Below are positions 28,621-35,760 of a stretch of DNA of 64,000 nt, piece by piece (within the stretch, counting starts at the first letter, position 1; every line of letters starts with the position of its first letter). Both the position numbers and the translations under genes were made by a program. The DNA comes from Microbacterium sp. zg-Y625. GTDB lineage: Bacteria; Actinomycetota; Actinomycetes; Actinomycetales; Microbacteriaceae. Location of the stretch: assembly GCF_030246925.1 (NCBI RefSeq), contig NZ_CP126740.1:1984001-2048000 (forward strand), read 5' to 3'. The notes beneath the pieces are model-generated. The model saw only the letters and a program-made list of their open reading frames with translations, was not told the DNA's origin and ran no database searches.

Positions 28621-28694
28621 TGAGTACTCACTCGGCGCAGCGAGTACTCACTCGGCGCAGCGAATACTCACTCGGCGCAGCGAATACTCACTCG
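28621..28694 (-). repeat. 20-bp tandem repeat array, 4 units, at the end of DUF1918
   Basis: Units begin at 28621, 28641, 28661 and 28681. On the minus strand the core is CGAGTGAGTATTCG or CGAGTGAGTACTCG, and the linker is CTGCGC for the middle units. The array is the mirror image of the one after gdhA. The last unit supplies the TGA stop (28690-28688) of the DUF1918 gene, so the repeat overlaps coding sequence. Confidence 0.92.
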
Positions 28695-28873
28695 ACGTGC
28701 GTGATCTCGCAATCCGAGCCCGGAGACAGAATGCCCTCGTGGCCGTCGTCGAACGTGACCGTGAGCAGCGGCGACGTCGGGTCGCCGGTGACCTCCGTCA
28801 CGATGCCCTCGCGCTCCGGCGCGCCCACGGTGCGACCGTGGATGCGGATGCGATCCCCCACTGCGGCTTTCAT
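28688..28873 (-). CDS. DUF1918 domain protein
   Basis: 61 residues. A small SH3-like beta-barrel protein: MKAAVGDRIRIHGRTVGAPEREGIVTEV and VTFDDGHEGILSPGSDCEI match the actinobacterial DUF1918 family, whose role is unknown. ATG 28873 has GGAGGTGG 7 bp upstream, which fixes the start against longer frames. The stop codon lies in the outermost unit of the 20-bp repeat array, so the final residues may have been shaped by the repeat. It is 61 bp upstream of the mfd stop-side boundary's neighbour at 28935, on the same strand as mfd. Confidence 0.9.
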   Translation of the reverse strand: MKAAVGDRIRIHGRTVGAPEREGIVTEVTGDPTSPLLTVTFDDGHEGILSPGSDCEITHVE

Positions 28874-28934
28874 CGTCGACCACCTCCGGCGCCCACCGTA
28901 CGACGCCCCGGGCACGCGCGCGAGGGGGTGAGCG

Positions 28935-31900
28935 TCAGCCGGCCGCCTTCTCCTGCACCGCCGGCGCCGAAAGCGGGAAGAACTGGTCCAGCAGCTGCGA
29001 GACCCAGGCGATGAGATCCCGGTCCGCGAGCGCCTCACCACCGGCGGTCGGCATCGGCACGACCATCGCGTCTCCCCCGGCCAGCAGCTTGCCCTTGGGG
29101 TACAGCCGCTGCAGGCGCACGCGCAGCGAGTCGGGCAGGTGCGCGGGCGCGACGCGCAGGTTCGGGCCCATCGCCACGACGTCGGTGAGCCCGGACTGGG
29201 CGGCCCGCCGCCGCAGTCGCGCCACGGCGAACAGCCCCTCCGTCTCGGGCGGCAGGTCGCCGTACCGGTCCGTCAGCTCCTCGATGACGAGGTCGATGGC
29301 GTCGTCCTTGGCGGTGGCGGATGCCGCCGCCGAGAGCTTCTGGTAGGCCTCGAGGCGCAGCCGCTCGCTGTCGATGTACGACTCCGGGATCCGGGCCTGC
29401 ACCGGCAGCTCCAGCCGCAGCTCGGCCGGCCCTTCGACATCCTCGCCACGGAACGTGGCGACGGCCTCGCCGATCATCCGGAGGTACAGGTCGAAGCCCA
29501 CCCCGGCGATGTGCCCGGCCTGCTCGGCGCCCAAGAGGTTGCCGGCACCGCGGAGTTCCAGGTCCTTGAGCGCCACCTGCATCCCCGACCCCAGGTCGTT
29601 GTTCACCGCGATCGTCTCCAGACGGTCGGCGGCGGTCTCACTCAGCGGCTTCATGTCGTCGTACAGGAAATAGGCGTACGCCCGCTCCCGCCCGCGCCCG
29701 ACGCGGCCGCGCAGCTGGTGCAGCTGGCTGAGACCGTACTTGTCGGCGCGGTCGATGATGATCGTGTTGGCGTTGGAGATGTCGAGGCCCGTCTCGATGA
29801 TCGTGGTGCACACCAGCACGTCGGCTCGGCGCTCCCAGAAGTCGTCGACGACCTGCTCCAGGGCGTGCTCGCCCATCTGGCCGTGCGCCACGGCGACGCG
29901 GGCCTCCGGGACGATCTCGGCGAGGTGCGCGGCGACCCGCTGGATGGACGACACCCGGTTGTGCACGTAGAACACCTGTCCTTCGCGCAGCAGCTCGCGA
30001 CGGATGGCGGCGGCGATCTGCTTGTCGCTGCGCGCGCCGACATACGTGAGGATCGGATGCCGGTCCTCGGGCGGGGTCTGCAGCGTCGACATCTCCCGGA
30101 TGCCGGTGACCGCCATCTCGAGCGTGCGCGGGATGGGCGTCGCGCTCATCGCGAGAAGGTCGACGTTGGTCTTGAGCTTCTTCAGCTGCTCCTTGTGCTC
30201 GACACCGAAGCGCTGCTCCTCATCGATGATCAGCAGGCCGAGGTCCTTGAAGATGACCTTCTCGGTGAGGATGCGGTGCGTGCCGATGACCATGTCGACG
30301 GTGCCGTCCAAGAGTCCCGCGACGACCTCGCGGGCCTCTTTGTCGCTCTGGAAGCGCGAGAGGGCGCGCACCTTGACCGGGAATCCGGCGAAGCGCTCCG
30401 TGAACGTCTCCAGGTGCTGCTTGACCAGCAGCGTGGTCGGTACGAGCATCGCGACCTGCTTGCCGTCCTGGATCGCCTTGAAGGCCGCCCGCACCGCCAC
30501 CTCGGTCTTGCCGAACCCGACGTCTCCCGACAGCAGCCGGTCCATCGGGATCGGCTTCTCCATGTCTGCCTTGATCTCGTCGATCGTCTGCAGCTGGTCG
30601 GGGGTCTCGGCGAAGGGGAAGGCCTCTTCCAGCTCCCGCTGCCAGGGGGTGTCCGGGCCGAACGCGTGGCCCTTGGCCGCCATGCGCGCCGAGTACAGCT
30701 TCACGAGGTCCACCGCGATGTCCCGCACCGCGCGGCGCGCCTTGCTCTTGGCCTGCGCCCAGTCGCTGCCGCCCATCTTGGACAGTGCCGGGGCCTCGCC
30801 TCCGACGTATTTCGACAGCAGGTCCAGTTGATCGGTGGGGACGTAGAGCTTGTCGCCCGGGTACCCGCGCTTGGAGGGAGCGTATTCCAGCACGAGGTAC
30901 TCGCGCTGGGTCTTCACGGCGTTGCGGCCGCCGCTGGAGACCTCGCGCTGCATCAGCTCGACGAAGCGGCCGATGCCGTGGGTGGCGTGGACGACGTAGT
31001 CCCCTGCCTTCAGCTGCAGCGGGTCGACGACATTGCGGCGACGCGAGGCGAGCTTCTTCACGACGCGACCGTCGCTGCCGATCGTGCGGCCGTAGAACTC
31101 CGACTCGGTGAGCACGGCGACCTTGGCGTCGGGCACCTCGAAACCGCGCTCCAGGGTCGCGACGACCGTCAGCGCGACGCCTGTCTCGGGGATGCCGTGC
31201 ACATCCGGCACTTCCCGCGCGGCGAGGCCGCGGTCCGCCAGCACCGCGCGGGCGCGTTCGACCAGTCCCGCCCCGGACGCAGCCACGACGACGCGCCAGC
31301 CGTCCGCCAGCAGCTCGCCGATGTGGGCGGTCGCGCCGTCGACGTTGCCGTGGAAGGACGGCACGGGACGGGCGGACACCCGCACGGCGGCGGCGTGCTC
31401 CAGCGCGACGTCGACGTCGATGAGGCCCTCAGCCGTGGCATCCGCTGCCCCGGAGTCGAACGCGCTGAACGTCCACCACACCCCGTCGCGGTCGTGCGCG
31501 GCCTGCTGCAGCTGCGGGAGGGTGAGGAAGTCGCCGGCCCCGAGGTCGACGGGGCTGTCGGCGCCGGCGGTGGCTGCGCTCCACGCCGCCTCGAGGAACT
31601 CGCGGTTGGTGTCACCCAGCGTCATCGCGCGCGTGATCGAGCGCTCGGGGTCCAGGAGTGCGGCCGCGGTGCCGCGCGGGAGGTAGTCGGCGATCGTGAC
31701 GATCTCATCCACCAGCACCGGCAGGAGGGATTCCATGCCCTCGGCCGGGATGCCCTCCGCCATCTTCTCCAGCATGCCGGCGAGTCCCGGGTACTGCCCG
31801 GCCAGGCCGCGGGCCCGCTCACGGACCGCCTCGGTGAGCAGCAGCTCCCGGCTCGGGATGAGGGTGACCTCCTTCACCTCGCCCGGAAGCGAGCGCTGGT

Positions 31901-32549
31901 CGGCGACCGAGAACGCGCGGATCTCGTCCACCTCGTCGCCGAAGAACTCGACGCGGTACGGGTGATCGGCGACGGGAGGGAAGACGTCGAGGATGCCGCC
32001 GCGCATCGCGAATTCGCCCCGTCGGGAGACCATGTCGACGCGGTGGTACGCCAGCTCGACGAGCCGCCGGGCGACGTCGCCGAGATCGTGGCCGCGGGCG
32101 CCGGCCACCAAGTGCACGGCATCGATGTCGGTGAGCCCGCCGGCGATGGGCTGCACGGCGCTGCGGACGGAGGCCGTGACGACGAGGGGCACCGTGCCGT
32201 CCCACGCGGCGACATCCCGCAGGACCGCAAGGCGCTGCCCGACCGTTTCGGCGCTCGGGCTCAGCCGTTCATGCGGCAGCGTCTCCCACGCCGGGAAATG
32301 ATGCACGATCGCGCCCGGAAGCATCTCCCCCAGCGCCATGCCGAGCGACTCGGCGCGGCGGCCGGTCGGAGCGATCGCGAGGAGGGCGGCCGGTTTGCCT
32401 GCCTCGCGGCGACGCTCGATGAGCGCGGCGAGAAGCGGGGCGTCGAGGCCTTCGACGATCGAGAAGTCGGTGTCGACCGGCGCTGAGTCCACCGCCTCCC
32501 GGAAGGAGTCGGCCTGCATGAGGGCGCGCACGATCCCGGGAACTGTCAC
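28935..32549 (-). CDS. mfd: transcription-repair coupling factor Mfd
   Basis: 1204 residues. Removes RNA polymerase stalled at DNA lesions and recruits UvrA. The N-terminal UvrB-like region (FPAWETLPHERLSPSAE, RGGILDVFPP) is followed by the RNA polymerase-interaction domain (GDYVVHATHGIGRFV). The RecG-like translocase comes next: Walker A GDVGFGKTEVA, DEEQRFGVEHKE (DEEQ box), SATPIPRTLEMA, TTIIETGLDI and QLRGRVGRGRERAYAY. The C-terminal TRCF domain includes RMIGEA and LELPVQARIPESYI. GTG 32549 is the start. In actinobacteria mfd usually follows pth. Here a small plus-strand gene and repeat arrays separate them. Confidence 0.98.
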   Translation of the reverse strand: MTVPGIVRALMQADSFREAVDSAPVDTDFSIVEGLDAPLLAALIERRREAGKPAALLAIAPTGRRAESLGMALGEMLPGAIVHHFPAWETLPHERLSPSAETVGQRLAVLRDVAAWDGTVPLVVTASVRSAVQPIAGGLTDIDAVHLVAGARGHDLGDVARRLVELAYHRVDMVSRRGEFAMRGGILDVFPPVADHPYRVEFFGDEVDEIRAFSVADQRSLPGEVKEVTLIPSRELLLTEAVRERARGLAGQYPGLAGMLEKMAEGIPAEGMESLLPVLVDEIVTIADYLPRGTAAALLDPERSITRAMTLGDTNREFLEAAWSAATAGADSPVDLGAGDFLTLPQLQQAAHDRDGVWWTFSAFDSGAADATAEGLIDVDVALEHAAAVRVSARPVPSFHGNVDGATAHIGELLADGWRVVVAASGAGLVERARAVLADRGLAAREVPDVHGIPETGVALTVVATLERGFEVPDAKVAVLTESEFYGRTIGSDGRVVKKLASRRRNVVDPLQLKAGDYVVHATHGIGRFVELMQREVSSGGRNAVKTQREYLVLEYAPSKRGYPGDKLYVPTDQLDLLSKYVGGEAPALSKMGGSDWAQAKSKARRAVRDIAVDLVKLYSARMAAKGHAFGPDTPWQRELEEAFPFAETPDQLQTIDEIKADMEKPIPMDRLLSGDVGFGKTEVAVRAAFKAIQDGKQVAMLVPTTLLVKQHLETFTERFAGFPVKVRALSRFQSDKEAREVVAGLLDGTVDMVIGTHRILTEKVIFKDLGLLIIDEEQRFGVEHKEQLKKLKTNVDLLAMSATPIPRTLEMAVTGIREMSTLQTPPEDRHPILTYVGARSDKQIAAAIRRELLREGQVFYVHNRVSSIQRVAAHLAEIVPEARVAVAHGQMGEHALEQVVDDFWERRADVLVCTTIIETGLDISNANTIIIDRADKYGLSQLHQLRGRVGRGRERAYAYFLYDDMKPLSETAADRLETIAVNNDLGSGMQVALKDLELRGAGNLLGAEQAGHIAGVGFDLYLRMIGEAVATFRGEDVEGPAELRLELPVQARIPESYIDSERLRLEAYQKLSAAASATAKDDAIDLVIEELTDRYGDLPPETEGLFAVARLRRRAAQSGLTDVVAMGPNLRVAPAHLPDSLRVRLQRLYPKGKLLAGGDAMVVPMPTAGGEALADRDLIAWVSQLLDQFFPLSAPAVQEKAAG

Positions 32550-32597
32550 GCTACGAGTCTACGACCGCCGACGGACACCCACTCCTAGGATGGGGCC

Positions 32598-33098
32598 GTG
32601 AGCGACCACCCCGCGCCTTCGGCATCCCAGCCCCCGTATCCCACGCCGTCCGCCGCACCGCCGATGTACGGCTACCCGGTGCAGGCCTTCGCCGGGCCGC
32701 CGCCCTTGCGCGCGCCGCAGGCCGCGCGCCCGGCGACGCTCGGGACTGTCGCGCTCGTGCTGGCGCTCGCGGCCGCCGTGCTCGCCTCAGTGATCGCCGC
32801 CGTCGCATGCGTGCGGGTCGGTGAGGTCGCCGGGGCGGCGATCCTCGCGGGCCGGGCCACCGAGTTCGACTGGGCCTACCTCGCTCCCGCGCGGGGGTCG
32901 GTGCTGGCCGCGGAGCTGAGCTTCTGGGCCGGCACCGCGCTGGGAACCTGGGCGCTCGTGCAGGGGATCGTCGCGATCGCGCAGCAGCGGGGTCGCGGAC
33001 AGGGCGTTGCCGCGGTGGTGGCGGCGGCGCTCGGTCCCGCGGTGTTCGCCGTGGCCGTCGTGATCGCCTTCAGCGCCGGCACGTCCGGCTCCCTCTGA
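32598..33098 (+). CDS. small membrane protein (DUF4190-like)
   Basis: 166 residues. A Pro-rich cytoplasmic N-terminus (residues 1-47, with PSASQPPYPTPSAAPPMYGYP) precedes two or three transmembrane segments at about 50-75, 105-125 and 138-160. The layout resembles DUF4190 proteins of actinobacteria, but the typical sequence signature is weak. The GTG at 32598 lies 48 bp from the divergent mfd start, so promoters must overlap. The 20-bp repeat array begins three bases after the TGA. Function is unknown. Confidence 0.72.
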   Translation: MSDHPAPSASQPPYPTPSAAPPMYGYPVQAFAGPPPLRAPQAARPATLGTVALVLALAAAVLASVIAAVACVRVGEVAGAAILAGRATEFDWAYLAPARGSVLAAELSFWAGTALGTWALVQGIVAIAQQRGRGQGVAAVVAAALGPAVFAVAVVIAFSAGTSGSL

Positions 33099-33101
33099 CG
33101 C

Positions 33102-33195
33102 CGAGTGAGTATTCGTCGCGCCGAGTGAGTATTCGCGGTGCCGAGTGAGTATTCACAATGCCGAGTGAGTACCCGCGGTGCCGAGTGAGTACCCG
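33102..33195 (+). repeat. 20-bp tandem repeat array, 5 units, after the DUF4190-like gene
   Basis: Units begin at 33102, 33122, 33142, 33162 and 33182. The first two have the full core CGAGTGAGTATTCG. The third ends in ATTCAC, and the last two have ACCCG. The array starts three bases after the gene's stop. A short AT-rich stretch (TATATAGATGATC) separates it from the inverted array at 33227. Confidence 0.9.
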
Positions 33196-33226
33196 CCGCT
33201 ATATAGATGATCCGTGCGAGCGGAGG

Positions 33227-33286
33227 CGAATACTCACTCGCGAGCACGAATACTCACTCGCGAGCACGAATACTCACTCGCGAGGG
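33227..33286 (-). repeat. 20-bp tandem repeat array, 3 units, at the end of pth
   Basis: Three identical cores CGAATACTCACTCG start at 33227, 33247 and 33267 with linker CGAGCA, so the minus-strand unit is CGAGTGAGTATTCGTGCTCG. The last unit contains the pth stop codon (TGA, 33276-33274). Together with the array at 33102 it forms a long interrupted inverted repeat between convergent genes. Confidence 0.92.
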
Positions 33287-33858
33287 GCGTGATGACGCTG
33301 CTGCGCGGCGAGGAGGCCCTCGCCGATGAGCTGCTCCACAGCGTCGGCGGCATCGGAGACCAGTACCGGCAGCGTCTTCCGCTCGGTCGGGCCGAACGGG
33401 TCCAGCACCCAGTCCGCCGCATCCTGCCGTCCCGGCGGCCGGCCGATCCCCACCCGCACCCGCGCGAAGTCGGGGGTTCCGAGAGCCTTGGCGACGTCGC
33501 GGACGCCGTTGTGTCCCCCGTGCCCGCCGCCGACCTTGAGCTTGATGGTGTCGAACGGGATGTCCAGCTCGTCATGCACGACGACCACACGCTCGGGCGG
33601 CACCCCGTAGAAGGATGCCAGGTTGGCCACCGGCCCACCCGACACGTTCATGAAGCTGTTGGGCTTGGCCAGCACGATCTTGTCGCCACCCGGGCGCAGC
33701 CACGTCTCGGCCGCGCGGGCGTTCGCCTTGTGCGCACGGAACGTCTCGGAGCGCCGCGAGGCGAGCTCGTCCACGACCATCTGCCCGATGTTGTGCCGCG
33801 TCATCTCATACCGGGGGCCGGGATTGCCCAGTCCCACCACGAGCCAGGTGTCAGCCAT
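33274..33858 (-). CDS. pth: peptidyl-tRNA hydrolase
   Basis: 194 residues. Recycles tRNA from peptidyl-tRNA dropped by ribosomes. Motifs: [28 protein letters not shown] with the catalytic histidine, [43 protein letters not shown], and [17 protein letters not shown] 33858 was preferred; an ATG 12 bp upstream (33870) would add MDD-M. The gene ends inside the 20-bp repeat (…RHHAPRE, with the final E and stop from the repeat core). It follows rplY on the same strand, separated by a strong hairpin. Confidence 0.96.
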   Translation of the reverse strand: MADTWLVVGLGNPGPRYEMTRHNIGQMVVDELASRRSETFRAHKANARAAETWLRPGGDKIVLAKPNSFMNVSGGPVANLASFYGVPPERVVVVHDELDIPFDTIKLKVGGGHGGHNGVRDVAKALGTPDFARVRVGIGRPPGRQDAADWVLDPFGPTERKTLPVLVSDAADAVEQLIGEGLLAAQQRHHAPRE

Positions 33859-33951
33859 GTCATCCATCCTGTCGGAGCGACGCGCCCCATCACCGCGAGC
33901 GACCCGCGCCATCGCCGCGAGCAACGCGCCCGATCACCGCGCCGCGAGACG

Positions 33952-33986
33952 CGAAGAGGGGGTGCGGAATCCGCACCCCCTCTTCG
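33952..33986 (-). terminator. strong hairpin between rplY and pth
   Basis: A perfect 16-bp stem, CGAAGAGGGGGTGCGG (33952-33967) with CCGCACCCCCTCTTCG (33971-33986), has a 3-base loop. It begins 10 bp beyond the rplY stop. There is no T-tract on the minus strand side, as is usual for actinobacterial terminators. It probably ends or strongly attenuates rplY transcription before pth. Confidence 0.8.
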
Positions 33987-33995
33987 TGCAGGTCC

Positions 33996-34616
33996 TTACT
34001 CGGACGCCTCGGACTGGTCCTCGGCGACGGCCTCGTCGGCCGCCTCGATCTCGTCCGCAGCGGCGAGCGTCGACGACGGCACCGAGACGGCGACGATCAG
34101 CGTCTCGGGGTCGGCCACCAGCGCGGCGCCCTTCGGGAGCTTCAGGTCGGCCGCGGTGATGTGCGCGCCCTCCTCGAGGCCCTCGACGTCGATCTCGATC
34201 GACTGCGGGATGTGCGTGGCCTCGACCTCGAGCAGGATGCTGACGGCGTCGAGGTTCGCGATGGTGCCGGGGTAGGGCTCGCCGACGACCGTGATCGGGA
34301 CGTCGACCTCGATCTTCTCGCCCTTCTTCACCACGAGCAGGTCGATGTGCTCGATGATCTGGTGCACGGGGTCCTTCTGCACGTCCTTGACCAGCGTCAG
34401 CTGCTGCGTGCCGTCGAGCTCGAGCTCGAGCACCGCGTTGGCGCGGCGGATGAGCAGGGCCATCTGGTGCCCGGGCAGAGCCACGTGCAGGGGGTCGGTG
34501 CCGTGGCCGTAGATGACGGCAGGGATCTGGCCGGACGCGCGCAGGCGCCGGGCGTAGCCCTTGCCGAAGTTCTCGCGCTTGGTGGCGACGACCTTGGTGT
34601 CGGTGTCAGTCGACAT
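33996..34616 (-). CDS. rplY: 50S ribosomal protein L25/general stress protein Ctc
   Basis: 206 residues, the long two-domain form. Residues 1-95 are the 5S-rRNA-binding L25 domain (RENFGKGYARRLRASGQIPAVIYGHG). The rest is the C-terminal TL5/Ctc domain (VDVPITVVGEPYPG, SIEIDVEGLEEGAHITAADLKLPKG), ending in an acidic tail (AADEAVAEDQSEASE). ATG 34616 has AAGGAG ideally spaced. The leader contains two mutually exclusive hairpins (34633-34655). The rplY-pth order is conserved in actinobacteria. Confidence 0.96.
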   Translation of the reverse strand: MSTDTDTKVVATKRENFGKGYARRLRASGQIPAVIYGHGTDPLHVALPGHQMALLIRRANAVLELELDGTQQLTLVKDVQKDPVHQIIEHIDLLVVKKGEKIEVDVPITVVGEPYPGTIANLDAVSILLEVEATHIPQSIEIDVEGLEEGAHITAADLKLPKGAALVADPETLIVAVSVPSSTLAAADEIEAADEAVAEDQSEASE

Positions 34617-34632
34617 GATGATTTCTCCTTGC

Positions 34633-34655
34633 GGGCTCTTCAGCCCAGATCTGGG
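34633..34655 (-). promoter_or_regulatory. two overlapping hairpins in the rplY leader
   Basis: On the minus-strand RNA, the self-complementary CCCAGAUCUGGG (34655-34644) overlaps GGGCUGAAGAGCCC (34646-34633), a 5-bp stem with loop GAAG. The GGG shared by both means only one can form. The second ends a few bases before the CAAGGAG ribosome binding site, so alternative folding could tune translation. No known leader class was recognised. Confidence 0.35.
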
Positions 34656-34828
34656 TCTGTGGTTCGACTCGAACGCATGCGCGTGAGGAAAGCCGCAAGG
34701 CCTGCATCACCGCGTCGATCACGGATGGCTGCGCATGGCGCGCGGCATCCCTCGCCGAAGTTCGGTCCCGAGTCTACCAGCGGCGCCGGTACCATGAAGA
34801 CGCCCACTCACCTGCCCGGAGGACTCCC

Positions 34829-34951
34829 ATGGAATACGGCTTCATCTCCCACGCCCTCGTGTGGCTCATCGGCGGCCTGACAGCGCTCGCCGCCGTCGGC
34901 ACCGTGGGCGCCCTGTGGTCGATGGGACGCCAGGGGTACAAGAAGGGCTGA
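34829..34951 (+). CDS. 40-residue membrane microprotein
   Basis: Small frame with a good GGAGGA ribosome binding site at 34818-34823 and ATG 34829. It encodes 40 residues: MEYGFISHALVWLIGG, then a continued hydrophobic helix to about residue 30, and a basic tail RQGYKKG. One transmembrane segment is clear. Microproteins with a similar tail occur in Microbacteriaceae, but I know no function. It ends 35 bp before the GntR regulator, so it may be co-transcribed. A TACCAT box at 34790 is a possible -10. Confidence 0.6.
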   Translation: MEYGFISHALVWLIGGLTALAAVGTVGALWSMGRQGYKKG

Positions 34952-34985
34952 CCGCAGTCCGCCCACCCGTCGATCGGAGAACCCG

Positions 34986-35681
34986 GTGGCCCAGGCCTCT
35001 CACGGATCCGTCACGGACGATTTGGGCATCCGCATCGCAACGGGGCAGCTCCCGCCGGGGTCGGTCCTCACCCTGGCCGGGCTCGAAGAGCAGTACGGCG
35101 TCTCCCGCACGGTGATCCGCGAAGCGGTGCGGGTGCTCGAAGCGATGGGGATGCTGCATTCGCGCCGCCGCGTCGGCGTCACCGTGCGACCAGCGTCGGA
35201 GTGGAGCGCGCTGGACGGCCGCCTCATCGGCTGGCAGCTGCGCGGTCCCGGCCGCGATCGACAGCTGGTCGTCGCCAACGAGCTGCGGGCCGCCGTGGAG
35301 CCGATCGCCGCGCGCCTGAGCGCGCAGCGCGCCACCGCCGACGAACGCGAGCGCATCGTCGGGCTCGCCGCCCGGCTTGAGCGGCTGGGCGCCGAGGGGC
35401 GCGGCGACAGCGACGAGTACCTGACGGCGGACATCGCCTTCCACGACCTCATCCTCGATTCCAGCGGCAACCCGATGCTCGCTGCGGTCAAGCCCGCCGT
35501 CGCTGCCGTGATCACCGGGCGCTCCCGCGCCGGGCTGACCCCCGGCGTTCCCCACTCCGAGGCGCTGCACAATCACGTGCAGACCGCCGCCGCGATCGCC
35601 CGCGGCGATGCCGAGGCCGCCGAGCACCACACCCGCCGCTACGTCGAGGCGGTACTGGGCGAGGTGCAGGTCGGCGACTGA
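34986..35681 (+). CDS. GntR family regulator, FCD (FadR) type
   Basis: 231 residues. The N-terminal winged helix (residues 8-75) has the GntR signature LPPGSVLTLAGLEEQYGVSRTVIREAVRVLEAMGML. The C-terminal all-helical FCD ligand/metal domain shows D-x3-H (ADIAFHDLILDSSGN) and the later HNHVQTAAAIARGDAEAAEHH histidines that bind metal. It lies next to gluconate kinase, KDPG aldolase and 6-phosphogluconate dehydrogenase genes, so gluconate or a phosphorylated derivative is the likely effector. The AATGA/TCATT dyad at 37216 is a likely target. GTG 34986 is the start. It is convergent with the kinase gene. Confidence 0.88.
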   Translation: MAQASHGSVTDDLGIRIATGQLPPGSVLTLAGLEEQYGVSRTVIREAVRVLEAMGMLHSRRRVGVTVRPASEWSALDGRLIGWQLRGPGRDRQLVVANELRAAVEPIAARLSAQRATADERERIVGLAARLERLGAEGRGDSDEYLTADIAFHDLILDSSGNPMLAAVKPAVAAVITGRSRAGLTPGVPHSEALHNHVQTAAAIARGDAEAAEHHTRRYVEAVLGEVQVGD

Positions 35682-35760
35682 GCTGCGGCGGCGCGACAGA
35701 TCGGCGACTGAGCTGCGGCGGCGCGACAGGTCAGGGACCGACCTCTGGCGGCGCGGTGCG
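35671..35760. repeat. 30-bp tandem repeat across the gntR/kinase convergent junction
   Basis: Units at 35671-35700 and 35701-35730 differ only at the last base. A third, diverged unit (35731-35760, about 19 of 26 positions alike) lies in the 3' coding end of the kinase. The first contains the stop codon of the GntR gene. The 30-bp period preserves reading frame. It probably arose by duplication of the gene end. Confidence 0.75.

Larger units (their letters stand above)
28200..28687. other. 488-bp convergent intergenic region made of repeats
   Basis: The gap between gdhA (plus) and the DUF1918 gene (minus) consists almost entirely of repeats. A five-unit 20-bp array in plus orientation (28202-28307) comes first. 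Three successive ~58-bp palindromic units (28331-28573) follow, then a four-unit array in minus orientation (28621-28694) that reaches into the end of DUF1918. No credible gene is present; open frames here are by-products of GC composition. Confidence 0.8.

Noticed and set aside
33996..34616. Mobile element insertion at the rplY/pth junction
   Set aside because: The strong hairpin fits a terminator. No target duplication or transposase is visible.
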